This document shows positions 1 through 12,398 of a stretch of DNA of 64,000 nucleotides, one piece after another. The notes under the pieces were generated by a model. The model searched no databases. It was not told where the DNA came from and worked only from the letters and a program-made list of their open reading frames with translations. A program made the position numbers and the translations under genes. Position 1 is the first letter of the stretch; every line of letters starts with the position of its first letter. This DNA is from Sparassis latifolia (Eukaryota; Basidiomycota; Agaricomycetes; Polyporales; Sparassidaceae). The DNA is taken from NCBI GenBank assembly GCA_018466975.1, contig CM031559.1:2418001-2482000 (forward strand). The letters run 5' to 3'.

Positions 1-3000
1 CGACCGCGCGCCAATGCGATACTGCAATAGCGTGAACCCAACATTTCCCGAGCCGATGAACACGACCGTCGTCGCGAGCCAGATCTCGAAACTGTGCTGG
101 TAGAAGCCGTCCACGGGAAGCTCCCAGCCGAGCAGGATGTAGTTGAGGACCGCAATCGTCAGCGAGGCTGCAATACCGTCTGTCCCAAAGAGTCAGCAAT
201 GGCACGAAGGAGAGACGGGGCGAGTGGAGACAACGGCTTACAGTACGAAAACATGTACGACAGCATGGAGATCTTGTAGTGCATCGGCGCGCCCGACCAC
301 AAAAACCTATGGATCTGCACAGCGATCGGGCCACGGCGCCACCACTGGACGATCGGGTTGAACAGCAGCTCGTTACAGCCTGCACACATCTCAACAAACA
401 ACTCCTCCACCAAGACGGGCAAACAAAGGCGACGCACCGTACGCATACTTCTGCCAGCGGTTCAGCTCATCGTCCACGGTGAGCGAAACGCCCTCCTTGA
501 ACCCGCCATTCGAGTACGTCGCCCAGCGGATGATGTACCCGCGCATCTGGAGGCGCAGCGCCATGTCAAAGTCCTCGGACACGTTCGACTCGGACCAGAT
601 CTTCTCCTGCCCGTCCGCGGGGTCTACGAACGCCGCGTCCTGGATCGCCTGCCAGCGCATGAACGCGTTGTGCCCCACGAAGGGCGCGACCTCGCCGTTC
701 GAGCACGAGTACGAGATGCACTTGTTGATCCGCCGCGTGAAGTACGCGATGCCGTTTTCAAAGTAGTGGTGCGCGACCTGCATGACATCTGCAGCCCGGA
801 AAAAATATACACACATACATCATCAGCACGGCGAGTTCACCCAACGCCAGAGCGCACAGGCACGCACCAGACTCGTGCTGGAGAATAGCAAGCGTCGGGT
901 CCTCGGCCATCTCGCGCGCCGCATCCCGCAAGCAGTCCTACAAGCGCACACCCACGAGACAATGAGCCCCAGCCCGCACTCGCGCCCCACAAACAGCAGC
1001 ACACGCACCTCGGGCACGACCGTATCCGAATCGACCAACAACACGAGCTCGCCCAAGCGGCACGCGCGCCCGTTCGCCGCCCACGGGCGGAACCGGTGCC
1101 CGCTCGCCTCATACACCTCGTCGATCGCCATCTGCAGCGCCTGCTCCTCGAGGTCGAACCACTCCTCCTCCGCGCGCTCCTCGCCCTCCGCGCTCCCCCG
1201 CTGGCCCCGCCCCACATTCACCACCCCCTGGTCCTCCCCGTCGTGCTGCTGGTACTGCATCCCATACCGCGTCTCCTCGCGCACGCCGTGCCCCGCCGCG
1301 CTCCCGCGCGCCGCCGCCTGCGCCTGCAGCACCGCGAGGTGCTTCTCCGCCTTGAGCGACAGCGCGAGCCCGTAGTTCATGTTCGACGCCTTCTTGAAGC
1401 GCCCCGCGCGGCGGAACCCGTCCGGCGCGGGGTCGTGCCGCGGGCGCGCGACCCAGCCGATCCCGTGGTTGGCGTAGTACGCGATCCGCGCGTCGCGCTC
1501 CTCGACCGCCAGCAGCCGCAGCCCGTCGTCGTTCACGAACAGCGTCGACGTCCCGCCCTGCCGCGCGTACGTGCGCATCGCCTTCTTCAGCGACTCGATC
1601 GACGGCGCCCTGCGTGCTGCGTCAGTGGAGAGCGCGGCCAGCGTGGCAGAGCGGTGAGGGGAGGACTCACAGCACGGCGTCCAGGCTCTCCTTGTACACC
1701 GGCATCTGGATCGCGATGTGCGGCAGGTCCGCGTCGACGACTTTGTTCGGCCGGGGCTTCACCGCGGAGTAGTACTTGGAGTTCTGGTGGTACTGCGCGA
1801 TCGGCCCGAGCGCCATCGTGACGTTCTGGACGATCTGCATCGCGAAGAACTACAGCGCCCCCGAAAAAAAAAAGGAGAGAGAAGGCGAAATAAGAAAATG
1901 CATCAGCAGGGGGGATCGACGGACACAGCAGCGAGCAGACGCACGAGGGAGACGGCGAAGAGGAGCGGGATGAGGACCGCGAGCGCGAAGCGCACGTAGT
2001 CGTTATCGAGCCGCCACTCCACAATGAGGGTATTGAGCCCATTCCCAATAAAAACTGTGCCCGCGCGCCCATGCATCAGCCACCACAGCCACCCGCACAC
2101 GACACGAGGACGGACGCACAAATGCTCAGCGCAAACGCGAATCCATTGTAGAGCGGGGCGAGGAACCGCATCGGGCGCGGGTCCGGCTCGCGCTCGCCAT
2201 ACAGGCTCGCTTCCGAGCGGTCGTCCACCACGACCTCCTTGCGGCGGCCCCACCACGTCCTGCGCACATACATCAGCGCCGGCAAACCGTCCTCGAACAC
2301 GGGAAACGCACCTGCGCACGACGGTCTTCGCGCCCGCCTCCTTCTCCTGCACGCCAACGCCCTTCTCGACGTCGGGGCCCAGCTCGAGGCTGTCGCGGCC
2401 CATGCCGCGCGGGGTGCCGGGGAGCGCCGGGGCATGGAGGGAGCGCGTGGGGGGCACGGACAGGCGCGAGCTGGGGCGGATGAGGGAGTGGCCCTCGACG
2501 GAGCCGGACACGCTCGCGGGCTGCGAGCTGGCGGAGGCGGCGTGGGACGCCGCGTTGGGGCGGGAGCGCCAGAGGAGCTTGATGAGGCGCTCCTCGAAGT
2601 CCTGGCAGAGCGGGATGATGCTGTCTATCGCGTCGGACCAGACGACCAGCACGCGTTCGTCGCGCTGCGGGGAGTGTCAGCGCACGTTCGGAGCTCGGTG
2701 CGAGGACGCGACGTAAAAAAAGGGGGTAGATTGTGAACGGACAGTGGGCAATGAGCACGACGAAGAGGGAAGGCCCTCATCCCGCGTTGCTGTCAAATGC
2801 CGATACGACCACAGGCCACGAAAATGGAACCTCTGTCTGTGGGCAGCGCCACGAATCATGATAGCACCTGCGGACGTGAGCCATGTTCCGGATGGACAGA
2901 GGCGCATACTCGAGTGAAGGAAGGGAAGCACGCTCGAAGACCATAGAAGCAGAAACCGGGGTGACGAAGCGAAAAGCGGAACACACGGAGGCGAGATAGG

Positions 3001-4129
3001 CCCGCCTCGAGGAGCGCGAAGGGCTCGCGAGGGAAGCGCCACTCGCTCAACACCTCCTTCCCAGTCACCCCCTATCAAACCTGAGCCTCACGAAGCACGC
3101 GCTCAAAACGCAGAAACGCGCACTCCGCACACAGCCCAACGCGACCCTCTCCCGCGCGTAAGACACGGCGCAGCCCTGGTCCGTGTTCTGCACCCAGCGC
3201 GCATCAAGGCCCGCGCGATAATAACCGTCCTGCACCCGCAAAGTGAAGTGCAGAGGCAGACCACGCGTGCGCGAAGCAGAAGCAAGGCCCACACGTGCTC
3301 CCACGCGGCATGCGCGAAGCCTTACAGCACAGCCAGAAGGGAGGGCAAAGAACGGCGGTGCCGCACCGCTCCTTGGCAAAAAGACGGACGTACCCAAAAA
3401 AAGACTAGGCACGCGAAAAAATGAAAGACGGAGCCGAGAATGCGGATCGTCCCCAGCCACCACCGAAACTCCACAATCCAAAATCCCAAATCCGACAAAC
3501 GCAAACACGACGGGTTCTTGCGCGGGGCAAGAAGAGGGGAAAGGACTTACGACGAAGGCGGCGCTCTGCTCCTTATCCGCGCTCGGGAGGTCCATCATGG
3601 TCTCGAGGATCTGGATCTGGGTGTTGGCATCGACGTAGATGCTCTTATCGTCCGGGCCCCTGCGTGCCACGCAGCGTCAGTAGTGAACGCCTGGTCGATA
3701 TGGACGGCGAGACGGGATGGCGGGCGCGGGGGGGGCGCGTCATAGGAGGCGCATCGTCCACTGCACACCGCTCAAAGGCACCAGTTCCCTCCCGCCAAAC
3801 CCAACATCGACACACCCGCAAGCCCAAAGCCAACCCAAACAAAAAAAACAAAACAAAGCGACTCACACCTCGGCAAGGGCGGCATGCACGGCGGCGTTGC
3901 GCACCTTGACGGCGACGGCGGGGTTGAGTGCGGCGACGGCGGCCTCGAAGGGCTCGAGGGCGGGGTTCTCGTAGGGGAACACGCGGAACTCGGGAAGGGG
4001 CACGCCGGGGTGCTCTACGCGGAGGGCGACGCCGGCGGAGAGGGCGTCCTCGTTCGGGCGGAACCACGCGTCGCCCTGGGTCTGCTTGAAGATGTGGTGC
4101 AGGAAGGCGTCGTAGCGGTCGTAGTCCAT
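1..4129 (-). CDS. Membrane family-2 glycosyltransferase (glucan/chitin-synthase-like), 3' end cut by window edge
   Basis: Eleven phase-consistent exons on the minus strand: 4129-3867, 3659-3551, 2664-2312, 2259-2120, 2054-1945, 1849-1671, 1609-1009, 937-868, 788-438, 379-242, 179-1 (831 aa, continuing past base 1). The start is the ATG at 4129. Seen: two membrane segments before the catalytic part (exons 4-5), then a GT2 core with MPVYKESLD, the metal-binding DSD of LLVDSDTVVPE, SEDFDMALRL for the catalytic Asp, and DELNRWQKYAYG in the place of QxxRW, followed by C-terminal membrane segments. Known: processive GT2 enzymes polymerise polysaccharide from UDP-sugars at the plasma membrane. Inferred: a cell-wall glucan or chitin-like polymer synthase; Tft1-type mixed-linkage glucan synthase is one possibility. 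It lacks the classical chitin synthase QRRRW motif. Introns are about 50-100 nt, except 886 nt between exons 2 and 3 and 207 nt between exons 1 and 2. It is divergent from the KRE6-like gene. Confidence 0.85.
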
Positions 4130-5770
4130 CGCGGCGGGAGCGTCCTACCTAGCCGGCGGGGGTAAGAGGGGAGAGAGGGCAGAGTTCGCAGATGGAAGGA
4201 GAAGGAAGAGATGGTGGAGGGGGAAACGCGGGGCGCAGCACTGCACGCGGGGCAGGAGCAGGAGCGGAGACTCACACGCGGGTTTTGAGTGTGGGTTCGC
4301 GACGGGGATCGCGTTTGGGGAGTACCGCAGCTTCGTATCATGGGCGAGTGTCTGGTGTCTCCCTGCCTGCCTCCCTCCTCTCCGGCCGTTCCCTTATCGC
4401 AGACGCCCATACTGCATTTTACGCTCCTAGCGCGCGTCGAGTGGAATATTGGCTCTCAGAGGGACCGGGCGGGATATCTGCGCTGGGACACAGCTCGGAC
4501 GAGCGCGTTGCGGGGGTGTCACGCGCGCGCGACGACCTGCGCAGGTATCTGCATCCGAGGGTGCAAAAAGGAGGGACGTGCCTGAACGGTGGACGACATA
4601 CGTACTGCAGCTCCGTCCGGGGGCCTGGGCTGGCAGGGAACGAACGGTGCGCGTATGGAAGGCGCGGGGGAGCCTATCTGACGACTGAGGGGCGCTAAGG
4701 GGCTGCATCGCGCTTCACCGATGGCAACGTGTCATCGGCGCGTCATCGTGTACGTGGGTAGTGGAGGTGGGGCGCGTCGGCTGCACGCGAGGTGCAGGAG
4801 GTGCAGGAGTGGGACGCTCGGTGCCACTGCGGAGAAAATTGAGTCTGGGGTGGGACCCCAGCGGGCCCGACGCGTGACGTCACAGCGCATCGCGACCATC
4901 GACCGACGCCAGAGAGGTATCTGTTGTACTGCGGTACGCCTCCCTAGTGCTTCACAGTGTTGCGTCAAAGAACCGGCTCGAGAGGTCGCAAGGAAGGACG
5001 CGTCGAAGCACGTTCCGCGTATTTCTGAATTAGGTATCTCGCCTGCCCGGTTTGGGATCTTCCTCGTCAATTAGCCTCTGGTTGTCGTCTGTTTTACGAC
5101 ACACGAACGACAGGGGCCGAGCTGAGAAGAGGCCGGGGCGTCGTGGCGCATGCCCCGGCGTTCTTCGACTGTCCAAGTATGCCCCTCCGACTTCCCCTCG
5201 TTTATCGACAAGTCGAGCCAGAAGACGCGAAAATTCTACGCGACGCTCGAAGGACTAGTCTCTGCTTGATTCAGAAGGACAGAAGCTGCAGTTGTGCTGC
5301 GGTCGAGAGCATACTCGTTTTACCACGGCGCTCCGTCGCGCTCACAGACGCATCCTAGTAGCCTTGTGCACTCGAGAGAGAAGACGCGGGGGAGCACGCT
5401 GCAGGGAGGACGGAGCGGTCGCCCTTCGGGACCGAGGGCGTTTGCGCGAGAGACAGAGGCAGAAGGTGTCAGGTATGTTGAAATCGGCGATCAGAGTCCT
5501 AAGTCGCCGGCTTGTGCGCAGACGTTTCGCCCTGGAGCTCGTGCAGCACGAAAGATGAATTGAAGCTCTGAGAGTCTGGCTGCCTGCTGCGTTCATAGAG
5601 AACGGGTGGAGCGAGGCGCAGGGAAGGTGCGCAGGGCGGGCGGGACCCCAGGCAGGGCGACGTAACGGACGATAAGGACGCAGCACGCGAGCTTATCGAG
5701 GAGGGCCTTAACCTCGTCCTCTCCTCCTGCTCCTGCTCCTGCTCTCTCTCTCCTCCCTCGCAGGGCGACG
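4130..5770. promoter_or_regulatory. Divergent intergenic region between two cell-wall genes
   Basis: This spacer separates the start codons of the minus-strand GT2 gene and the plus-strand KRE6-like gene. I see no convincing coding exon. A strong CT-rich tract (about 5711-5760) runs up to the KRE6 start codon and ends in a CGCAG, so it is either a pyrimidine-rich core promoter/5' UTR or the end of a 5' UTR intron. A shared promoter for two wall-polysaccharide genes is inference. Confidence 0.4.
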
Positions 5771-8586
5771 ATGGCCTCCCGCAACCGCGAGTCGTATCCC
5801 TCCCGCTCGGTCTACTCTTCAGCGGACGCCTACCGTGCTCTGCCCTCCGCGCCCTCTCCCTCCACCGCCCACGCCCACGCCCAGAGCTCCTCCCCCACCA
5901 GCAGCGACGAGGACGCCCTCCTGCCCGCGCCGCCCTCTCCGCCCATGCACGCCGCCCTCGCCACCGCCTTTGTCCGCACCCGCGCTCGCTCTCGCAGAGA
6001 CTCTGGTGCTCCTGCCGCCGCGCCCTCTGTACCCGCTCAGCGAGACATCGACGAAGAGCCTGCACCTCCCCGGCCCCTCTCCAAGGATGTGAGCCACCCG
6101 CTCTCACCACCCAGGCCGCCCTTCGTCGCAGACGGGGACCGTCGCTCCTCCGGCACCTCCTCCGCGGACACCCTGGACCTCGAGCCCGCGAGCGACTCGG
6201 ACGCCTCCGCCTCCGCCGGCCCCGCAGCACGCGGCACCCGGCCCCCCGTAGCTGCCCCAGTGTCCTCCCCACCAGGCGCTGGCCCCGTCCCCCGCGCCGT
6301 GCGCGCCCGCAACCACCACCGCCGCCGCTCCTCCATGGCGAACGAGTACTCCTACGCCGTCCCAGCCCCCGCGTCAGAGGAGTCCGCCAGCTCGCCCTCC
6401 TCCTCGCAGCCCCACGGCGCCCCCGCCGACACGCCCCCCAGCTCCGTCTACAGCCCGCCCAGCGCACATCGCGCCCCGCCCAGCGCGTACCCCTTCCCCT
6501 TCCAGAGCCACCCCGGCAACCCCGACCCGGGCACCCCCATCCCCGGCCGCAGGAGCCTCGAGTCCCTCCGCCGCTCCGCCTCCTTCGGCAGCGCCGCCAT
6601 ATCTCCTCCGTTTGCCGTCGGCACGTCCTACCCCCAGGGCTACGCCCAGCTGCCCCCAATTGGCGCGAGCACGAGCGACCTCGGGGAGCTCGGCCGCCCG
6701 TATGCGCCCTTCATGGAGGGCAACGCCAGGAGCGCGACCCCGCCGAGCCCCATCGCCAGCCAGAGCCAGCTCTACCGCGCGAGCGCCGCCGCAGCCGCTG
6801 CCGGCGCCGGGTCCGCTGGCCTCTACTCCGGTACGTGTCCGAATCAGAGGAAAGAGTGTCGTTATATTGACGCTTCGCCAGATCCGAACGCGCGCGCGAT
6901 GCGCCCCAACTTCCTCTCGCCGGCCTCGCGTCCCGGCTCCTCGCTGTGGTCCCCGCCGTCGTACCCGTCTATCCCGTACGCGTACCCGCCCTCGGGCTCG
7001 TACACCGCCCTGCCCGGCGCGCGCACCGGCACCCACACCCCGACCGGCGGCTCGACGTACGGCGGCTACGGCTCCGGCTCCGGCTCCGCCTCGGGGTACC
7101 CGGAGCTGCACGCGGCGCTGCGCAAGGCGAAGAAGCCGATGCGCTCGCACGCGCTGGCCGCGAAGCTGACCGCGGAGGAGAAGCCGTGGCTCAAGGAGCG
7201 CGACCGCGCGGGGCGCGCGGCGTGGTGGATGACGTTTTGCATGATGTGGCTCGGCGTCGCGGGCGCGGCGGTGTTCATCTACTTTGGGTACACGGACGTG
7301 ATGCTCCTCCCCGACTCGGAGCTGTGCCCCGTCTGGAGCGACGAGTTTGACAGTCTGGATTTGACGAATACGTGGACCGCGGACGTGGAGCTTGGCGGGT
7401 TCGGGTGCGTGTTCTGCTCTTTTTCTTTTCTTTTTTTGGCTGTGGGTGGGTTGCTGATTTTGGGGGCGCAGGAACGGCGAGTTCCAGATGACGACGACGG
7501 ACTCGAAGAACCTGTACGTGAACAACGGGGAGCTGTACATCATGCCGACGCTCACCTCGGACGAGATCGGCGAGGGCTCCGTGCTCGACGGCTACATGTA
7601 CCGCTCCAGGGCTGCACCTCCGACGACGCCGTAAGCCCCCTTCCCTCCTCTCCTTACCCCCGACGTAGGCTGAAACAGAGTGACAGACTGCGTGCTCGGC
7701 GACGTCCTCGACTCTCGTACGGTGGTGAACCCGACGCGCGGTGAACCCGGATCAACAGCCACAGCATCCACGCGGCTCAGCACGCGAAGCTCCCCGCGGG
7801 CGACTGGACAACGCCGTAAGCCCCCTTCCCTCCTCTCCTTACCCCCGACGTAGGCTGAAACCTCAGCGGCGAGATCGACGTGCGCGCCCCCTTTCTTTCG
7901 CGATGATGCGCGCGTATGCTGACGGGCTGGGGGGCAGATCATGGAGGCGCGCGGGAACGGGCTGGCGTACGCCGCGCAGGGCTCGAACTACGTGCGCTCG
8001 ACGCTCAACTACGGGCCGCTCCCGGGGCTGCTCACGACGATCTTCGGGTGGTGGACGCAGAAGCGGGCGAGCTTCGGCGCGGCGTTCCACGTGTACACGC
8101 TCGAGTGGACGCCGGACTTTATGCGCTTCTCGGTGGACACGCGCCTGCGCGCGATGATCGCGCTCAACACGGGCGGGCGCGGCGGGAAGAGCTTCTGGGC
8201 GCGCGGGGCGTACCCCGCCACGGCGCACAACGGCTCGGACACGCTCGTGGCGGTGCCGGACCCGTGGGGCAGCAGCGGCGGCGCGAGCGCGCCGTTTGAC
8301 CAGAACTTTTATGTGATACTCGATCTGGCGGTGGGCGGGACGAGCGGGTGGTTTCCGGATAACGTGGGCGGGAAGCCGTGGTACGACGGGAGCGCGGAGG
8401 CGATGCGCGAGTTTGCGCTCGCGCAGGGCGAGTGGGCCGCGACGTGGCCCGCGAGCGCGGACGATCGGGCGTTTAGAGTGTGCGTGTTCCCCGTTTATTT
8501 TTTCGATTCGTGTGGTGGGGCTGACCGTGGTGCGGATTTGCAGGGACTATGTGAGGATGTGGCAGTGGAAGCCTGAGGGGTGCTGA
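5771..8586 (+). CDS. KRE6: KRE6/SKN1-type beta-1,6-glucan synthesis protein, reading frame damaged in the middle
   Basis: Exons 5771-6830, 6882-7404, 7472-7630, then a disrupted stretch, then the 3' part of an exon ending at 7879, 7938-8479 and 8544-8586. The N-terminus is about 450 residues of Pro/Ser/Ala-rich cytosolic tail. One membrane anchor (WWMTFCMMWLGVAGAAVFIY) follows, as in type II SKN1 proteins. The luminal GH16-like domain starts with NGEFQMTTTDSKN and YIMPTLTSDE and carries the ExDxxE catalytic signature GEID-IMEARGN, interrupted by the 7880-7937 intron. It ends VDYVRMWQWKPEGC. Known: these proteins act in the ER/Golgi in beta-1,6-glucan assembly. Odd: one base is missing near 7603 (frame change before LQGCTSDD), the frame changes again near 7750, and the expected tryptophan-rich segment after KLPAGDW is replaced by a second copy of a 51 bp intron piece. 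Misassembly is as likely as a true lesion. Confidence 0.85.
7626..7676 (+). repeat. 51 bp direct repeat, copy 1 (exon end plus intron)
   Basis: Five exon bases, a GTAAGC donor and most of an intron in the KRE6-like gene. It is identical to 7811-7861. This copy sits where an intron is expected, with a CTGAAAC branch-like site and CAG acceptors downstream. Confidence 0.9.
7811..7861 (+). repeat. 51 bp direct repeat, copy 2 (second copy of the intron)
   Basis: Exact copy of 7626-7676, 185 bp downstream. It lies where the family has coding sequence between the GDW and SGEID motifs, so it replaces or displaces exon sequence. Confidence 0.9.
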
Positions 8587-11500
8587 GCTGAGCGCGCGAA
8601 GGGGCCGCTCGCTGCGCCCGTCTCTCTGCGCGCCCGTCGTCGCGAATGCTTTGCTTTGTGTATACCCCCCCGCCCCCCGGCCCCGGACCAAAATTGCGAG
8701 GATTGGCCCCGCGACTGCTCCTGTGCTATGCTATGCTCGCCTTGCGTCTGCCCACCCCACCACGGCCGACACCGGTATAGAGTCGCGCGCGGACGTTATC
8801 ACCCGCCTTGTCACTTGCTGCTTGGGAACATTATATAGATAGATACCATGCGTTTCTGGTTTTTTTTTTGTAGTCGTGGACGCTGCGCGGGGTGCGCCCC
8901 CCCCCGCTCGTTTGTGCATATGCGCTGTCGCGCCGCTCGCTTAGCTTTTAGCTTTCCTTAGTCTCATTCTCGTCGTGTGTCTGCGTATACTTGGCCATCT
9001 GCGTAACGTCTCGATACGTGCATGCACTTTTCCACCCGCATCGCATAGATCCCGAGAGCCCCGCCCACTCCCCGCTGACTGCTGGGTACTACTAGCTATA
9101 GTACTGTATTTATGCCCCCCCGACCGCGTCATGACCCCGCTACGATTCTCCAGCTGGCTGGGCTAGATAGAGTGCAATAGACTTTGATGGATCCTCGTCT
9201 TCGAGTTGAGAGTGGGGCGTGGGCTCCGTTCCGGAGTGACTTTATGCGTTGCCTGCACCGGTGCTCTGGCGTGGGGTACGACGCGGGGCTGGTGTGGAGT
9301 TGGAGGACGTGTGAGCGGGGAACGCCGTCCGGACCGCCCGCGCGTAGGCGGACCGTCTTGACTCTTTTTTGTGTTTTCGGTCTTTTGTTCGGGGGGAAGA
9401 GGTAACGAAAAGGCTTCGCGGACAGGTGCGCAAAAAGTGGAGCGGCTCGCTCTTGTTTTTTTTTGCCAGACTGGACGCGAGTTCGCGCCCGCTCCACCCT
9501 TCGCGAGCCCGGGGTGCTTCTGATGCGATGCCGATGGCGGAGCTGTGTCGCGGGTTTTCCTCGCTCCAGGAACGCGGTGCGGTGCATAGATGTGCGAGAA
9601 GAGTCGGTGAATACGTGCTATGACGAGTACCGAATCGGAACGACGGTTCGGACGTACGGTCTAACAAAGTAATGGCTCTCCGTGCTGTACCCTGGTCCTC
9701 GTATGCGTCAGGAGTCTAGAGAAGGAACCGGGCCGAGGTCGAGGCGGAGGCGCCACATCGGGCAGCGCTACCGACTCATCGAAGAAAATAAACAGACGTA
9801 AGGTTGACGAGGCGGGTTCAGCACCTGCTGCTGTGGACCTATTATTTCGGACTGACGATCAGAGATGATTGATCCACAGCACGCAGATGCTTGACGGTAG
9901 GAGGGGGGCGAAACGGACACCATGTGTCGAGCGTGGGCGTCGTGGTGAAGCAGCGTCGCCATGCGCACACCGGGCGTGAACAGCACGTAACGACGTGCGC
10001 CACTGCGAACCGGCCATGTCGGCTCCTCTGTCAGTTAGGCTCACAAAGCATTTGCAAAACCGGGACGCACGAATTCGAAAATACCAGGAGTGGATGGGGA
10101 CTGTACAAACCGGCTCAGCAGTAGGTAGCGACGTGCGCCCCTGCGCCCCGGCTATGCCGGCTTCTCTGCCAGTTAGGCTCGCAGACAATGCGAAATGGGG
10201 ACGTACGAATTCAAAAATGCGAGTGAATTATCGGGGCTGCACACAACGAGCATAGGTAGCGACGTGCGCCCCTGCGCACTGGCTATGTCGGCTTCTCTGC
10301 CAGTTAGGCTCGCAGGTATTTACGAAACAGGACGTACGAAATACAAAGATGGATGCCGGCACTGAGTGACGTGATTTGGTGGCGCCATGGTCCGTGCACT
10401 TCTCCAAATTGCGTATGATGGCAGGCATCAGCCTGGGTCGGCGGAGCACAACGGTGATGACGATGCTATCAGGACTTGCCAACGGAGCGTCTGAGAAGCA
10501 ACAGCTACATTGACATGGAATTGGTCTGAGGGCACTGATGGAAACGCGTAAGAGTGTTCGGGGGTTCGCGTACGGAAATGCACCGGCGCGAACTCGTTGC
10601 GGAGAACGTGCGCGAGACGGAAAGGATGTAGCCTGGAATCTCGTCGATGACTGGATGTCAAGGAAGAGATGTCGGAAATGTGAAGGTGCGGTCTGATGTC
10701 GGTATGATGACTGCGCGGAGTGGACGTTCCGAGGTGGGTTTCGTGCTGAAAGCGGCGAGATGTGTTATCGCGTCTGGTTGGAGTGTTATTTTTGTCGCGG
10801 GAGATAAATGAACACATCGAGGAACACATCGAGGAAGCTCAGCTTAGGAAGCAGCGCAAAGTGAAGGGATGATAAGACGCACTCTTAGGATCTGCGTACA
10901 GATAGTAGAGCAAACTTCAGACGAAGTGACCGGATGATGGAATGGGAATCATGCAATCTGAATGCAGCGTGGCGCCAAAGAAAAGGTATCTCAGATAGCC
11001 CATATTACGCCGAATGTGCAAACACGGTGGTATCAGGAATGTAAGAACTAGCGGAAGGGTGAGCGGTAGGATGATGGACATTGGAGAGCTTTATCGATGC
11101 ATGTTGCAAATAGTCGATGCATGCGGCATGGTGTGAACAACCATGTACGCATTGCACGGTCGGTCAGGCTCGCCCTGGCACGAGTTGCAATTACTCGTGC
11201 ATGCAACGGCACCGGGGCCCGCATGAGCCTCCTTGTGAGTATAGAACTACCAGTAGTCATTCAATACTTCGACAATACTCACATCGAACCTCGTGTATAT
11301 CAGAATGGCTCGTCGGTCCGGCGGATGAAGGCAGAAGGCGAGCTCAAGAAATTAACAAGTTAGGAGCCTGCTCCTAGAAATATGCCCATTGATATTGCGC
11401 GTGTTAGCATGATAGGGGAATGAGACATACCTGGAAACACAAGGCACGCGTGCTCAAGTTTTGCCAGCGGGTAAGAGTCAACTCTGCGATGGGATATTAA

Positions 11501-12398
11501 TGAGGAACGCGAGGCAGGGGATAATTAGTGTTACACCATGTGTTCCGCTTCGCGAAAACGCCAATCTCTGCGGGAACCCAAGCCACCGTTTGAATCCCTT
11601 CAGGACTTCTCCATTCACCATAAGTGACGTGTGCGTCCACGCAATCGATATCCCATGGGCTAACTCTCAGATTCTCAAGAACAGTAGCCCCACATTCAGT
11701 GGAGCCCATACATGTGAGTTCAAGTTGGGAGATACATCGGAGGAGAACGGAAAATATTCGTGGGCGTCTATTAGACACGTGCCCGCCCGGACCGCTTACG
11801 ACCGAGGCGGGCTCACGAACTGACGTACACAGCAGCGTCGCTGACGACGACAGGAACGACGACAACAGTAGTGGTGCACCTCAGGACGTCTGTATGAAGC
11901 CGAGAATACGTTGCAATGGAGGTCTTGTCTCTTGGTCTATGTTTACTGGGATACTTCAAAACCCTGCCTAGCTTCCTACGACCACTGTCGTTTTGGACGC
12001 CACAGTATCCTCTATGTTACACGCCAAATCATGCCATCGAAGTTCCCATAGGCGTTCCACTACCGGAGGGAATCCAAGGCGGCCAGAACAATGGTGGTGA
12101 GTTCCCTCCTTGAGCACGTGTCGGCTTGAAGAAGAGAACAACCCTGGGGGCTGGATGCGGAATCCTGTTCATTCGCATTGAGATCCCCCCTTGATCAACA
12201 AGCCCAGTCGAAGAGGATGCTACATGCGGTACGGAGGCCGCATGATAACTCGCTGGTTCGTCGCCATGTGGGATCATCTTCGCCTACCATGAAGAAGTGC
12301 CCGTGTTTCTGGTGAAATACCAGCATCTTTGTCTCTCTGATTGAGTTGCTCTCTCTGCGCTGCAGCTTGTTACTTTTCTTCTGGGCTTATCGTTTTAT
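8587..12398. other. Gene-free region between KRE6-like and GH95 genes
   Basis: The first few hundred bases are the 3' flank of the KRE6-like gene. Apart from the tandem repeat at 9991-10352 I see only short, unsupported reading frames. The last stretch is the promoter and 5' UTR of the fucosidase gene. No tRNA or known structured RNA was recognised. Confidence 0.5.
9991..10352 (+). repeat. Three-copy imperfect tandem repeat, unit about 131-138 bp
   Basis: Units start at 9991, 10129 and 10260, each opening CGACGTGCGCC. Each contains a GGC-rich short inverted repeat (perfect in unit 2 as CCGGCTATGCCGG), then CAGTTAGGCTC and a conserved GGGACG(T/C)ACGAAT-type block (GGACGTACGAAATA in unit 3). 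The third unit decays after about 92 bp. Copies differ by substitutions and indels, so the array is old. Confidence 0.8.

Noticed and set aside
5499..7555. Very long antisense open frames (386 and 393 aa) over the KRE6-like gene
   Set aside because: Their composition is Arg/Gly-rich and follows from the GC-rich, Pro/Ser/Ala-coding sense strand. No family, no splice structure.
9991..10352. CRISPR-like array
   Set aside because: Units are long, imperfect and without regular unique spacers, and the organism is a fungus.
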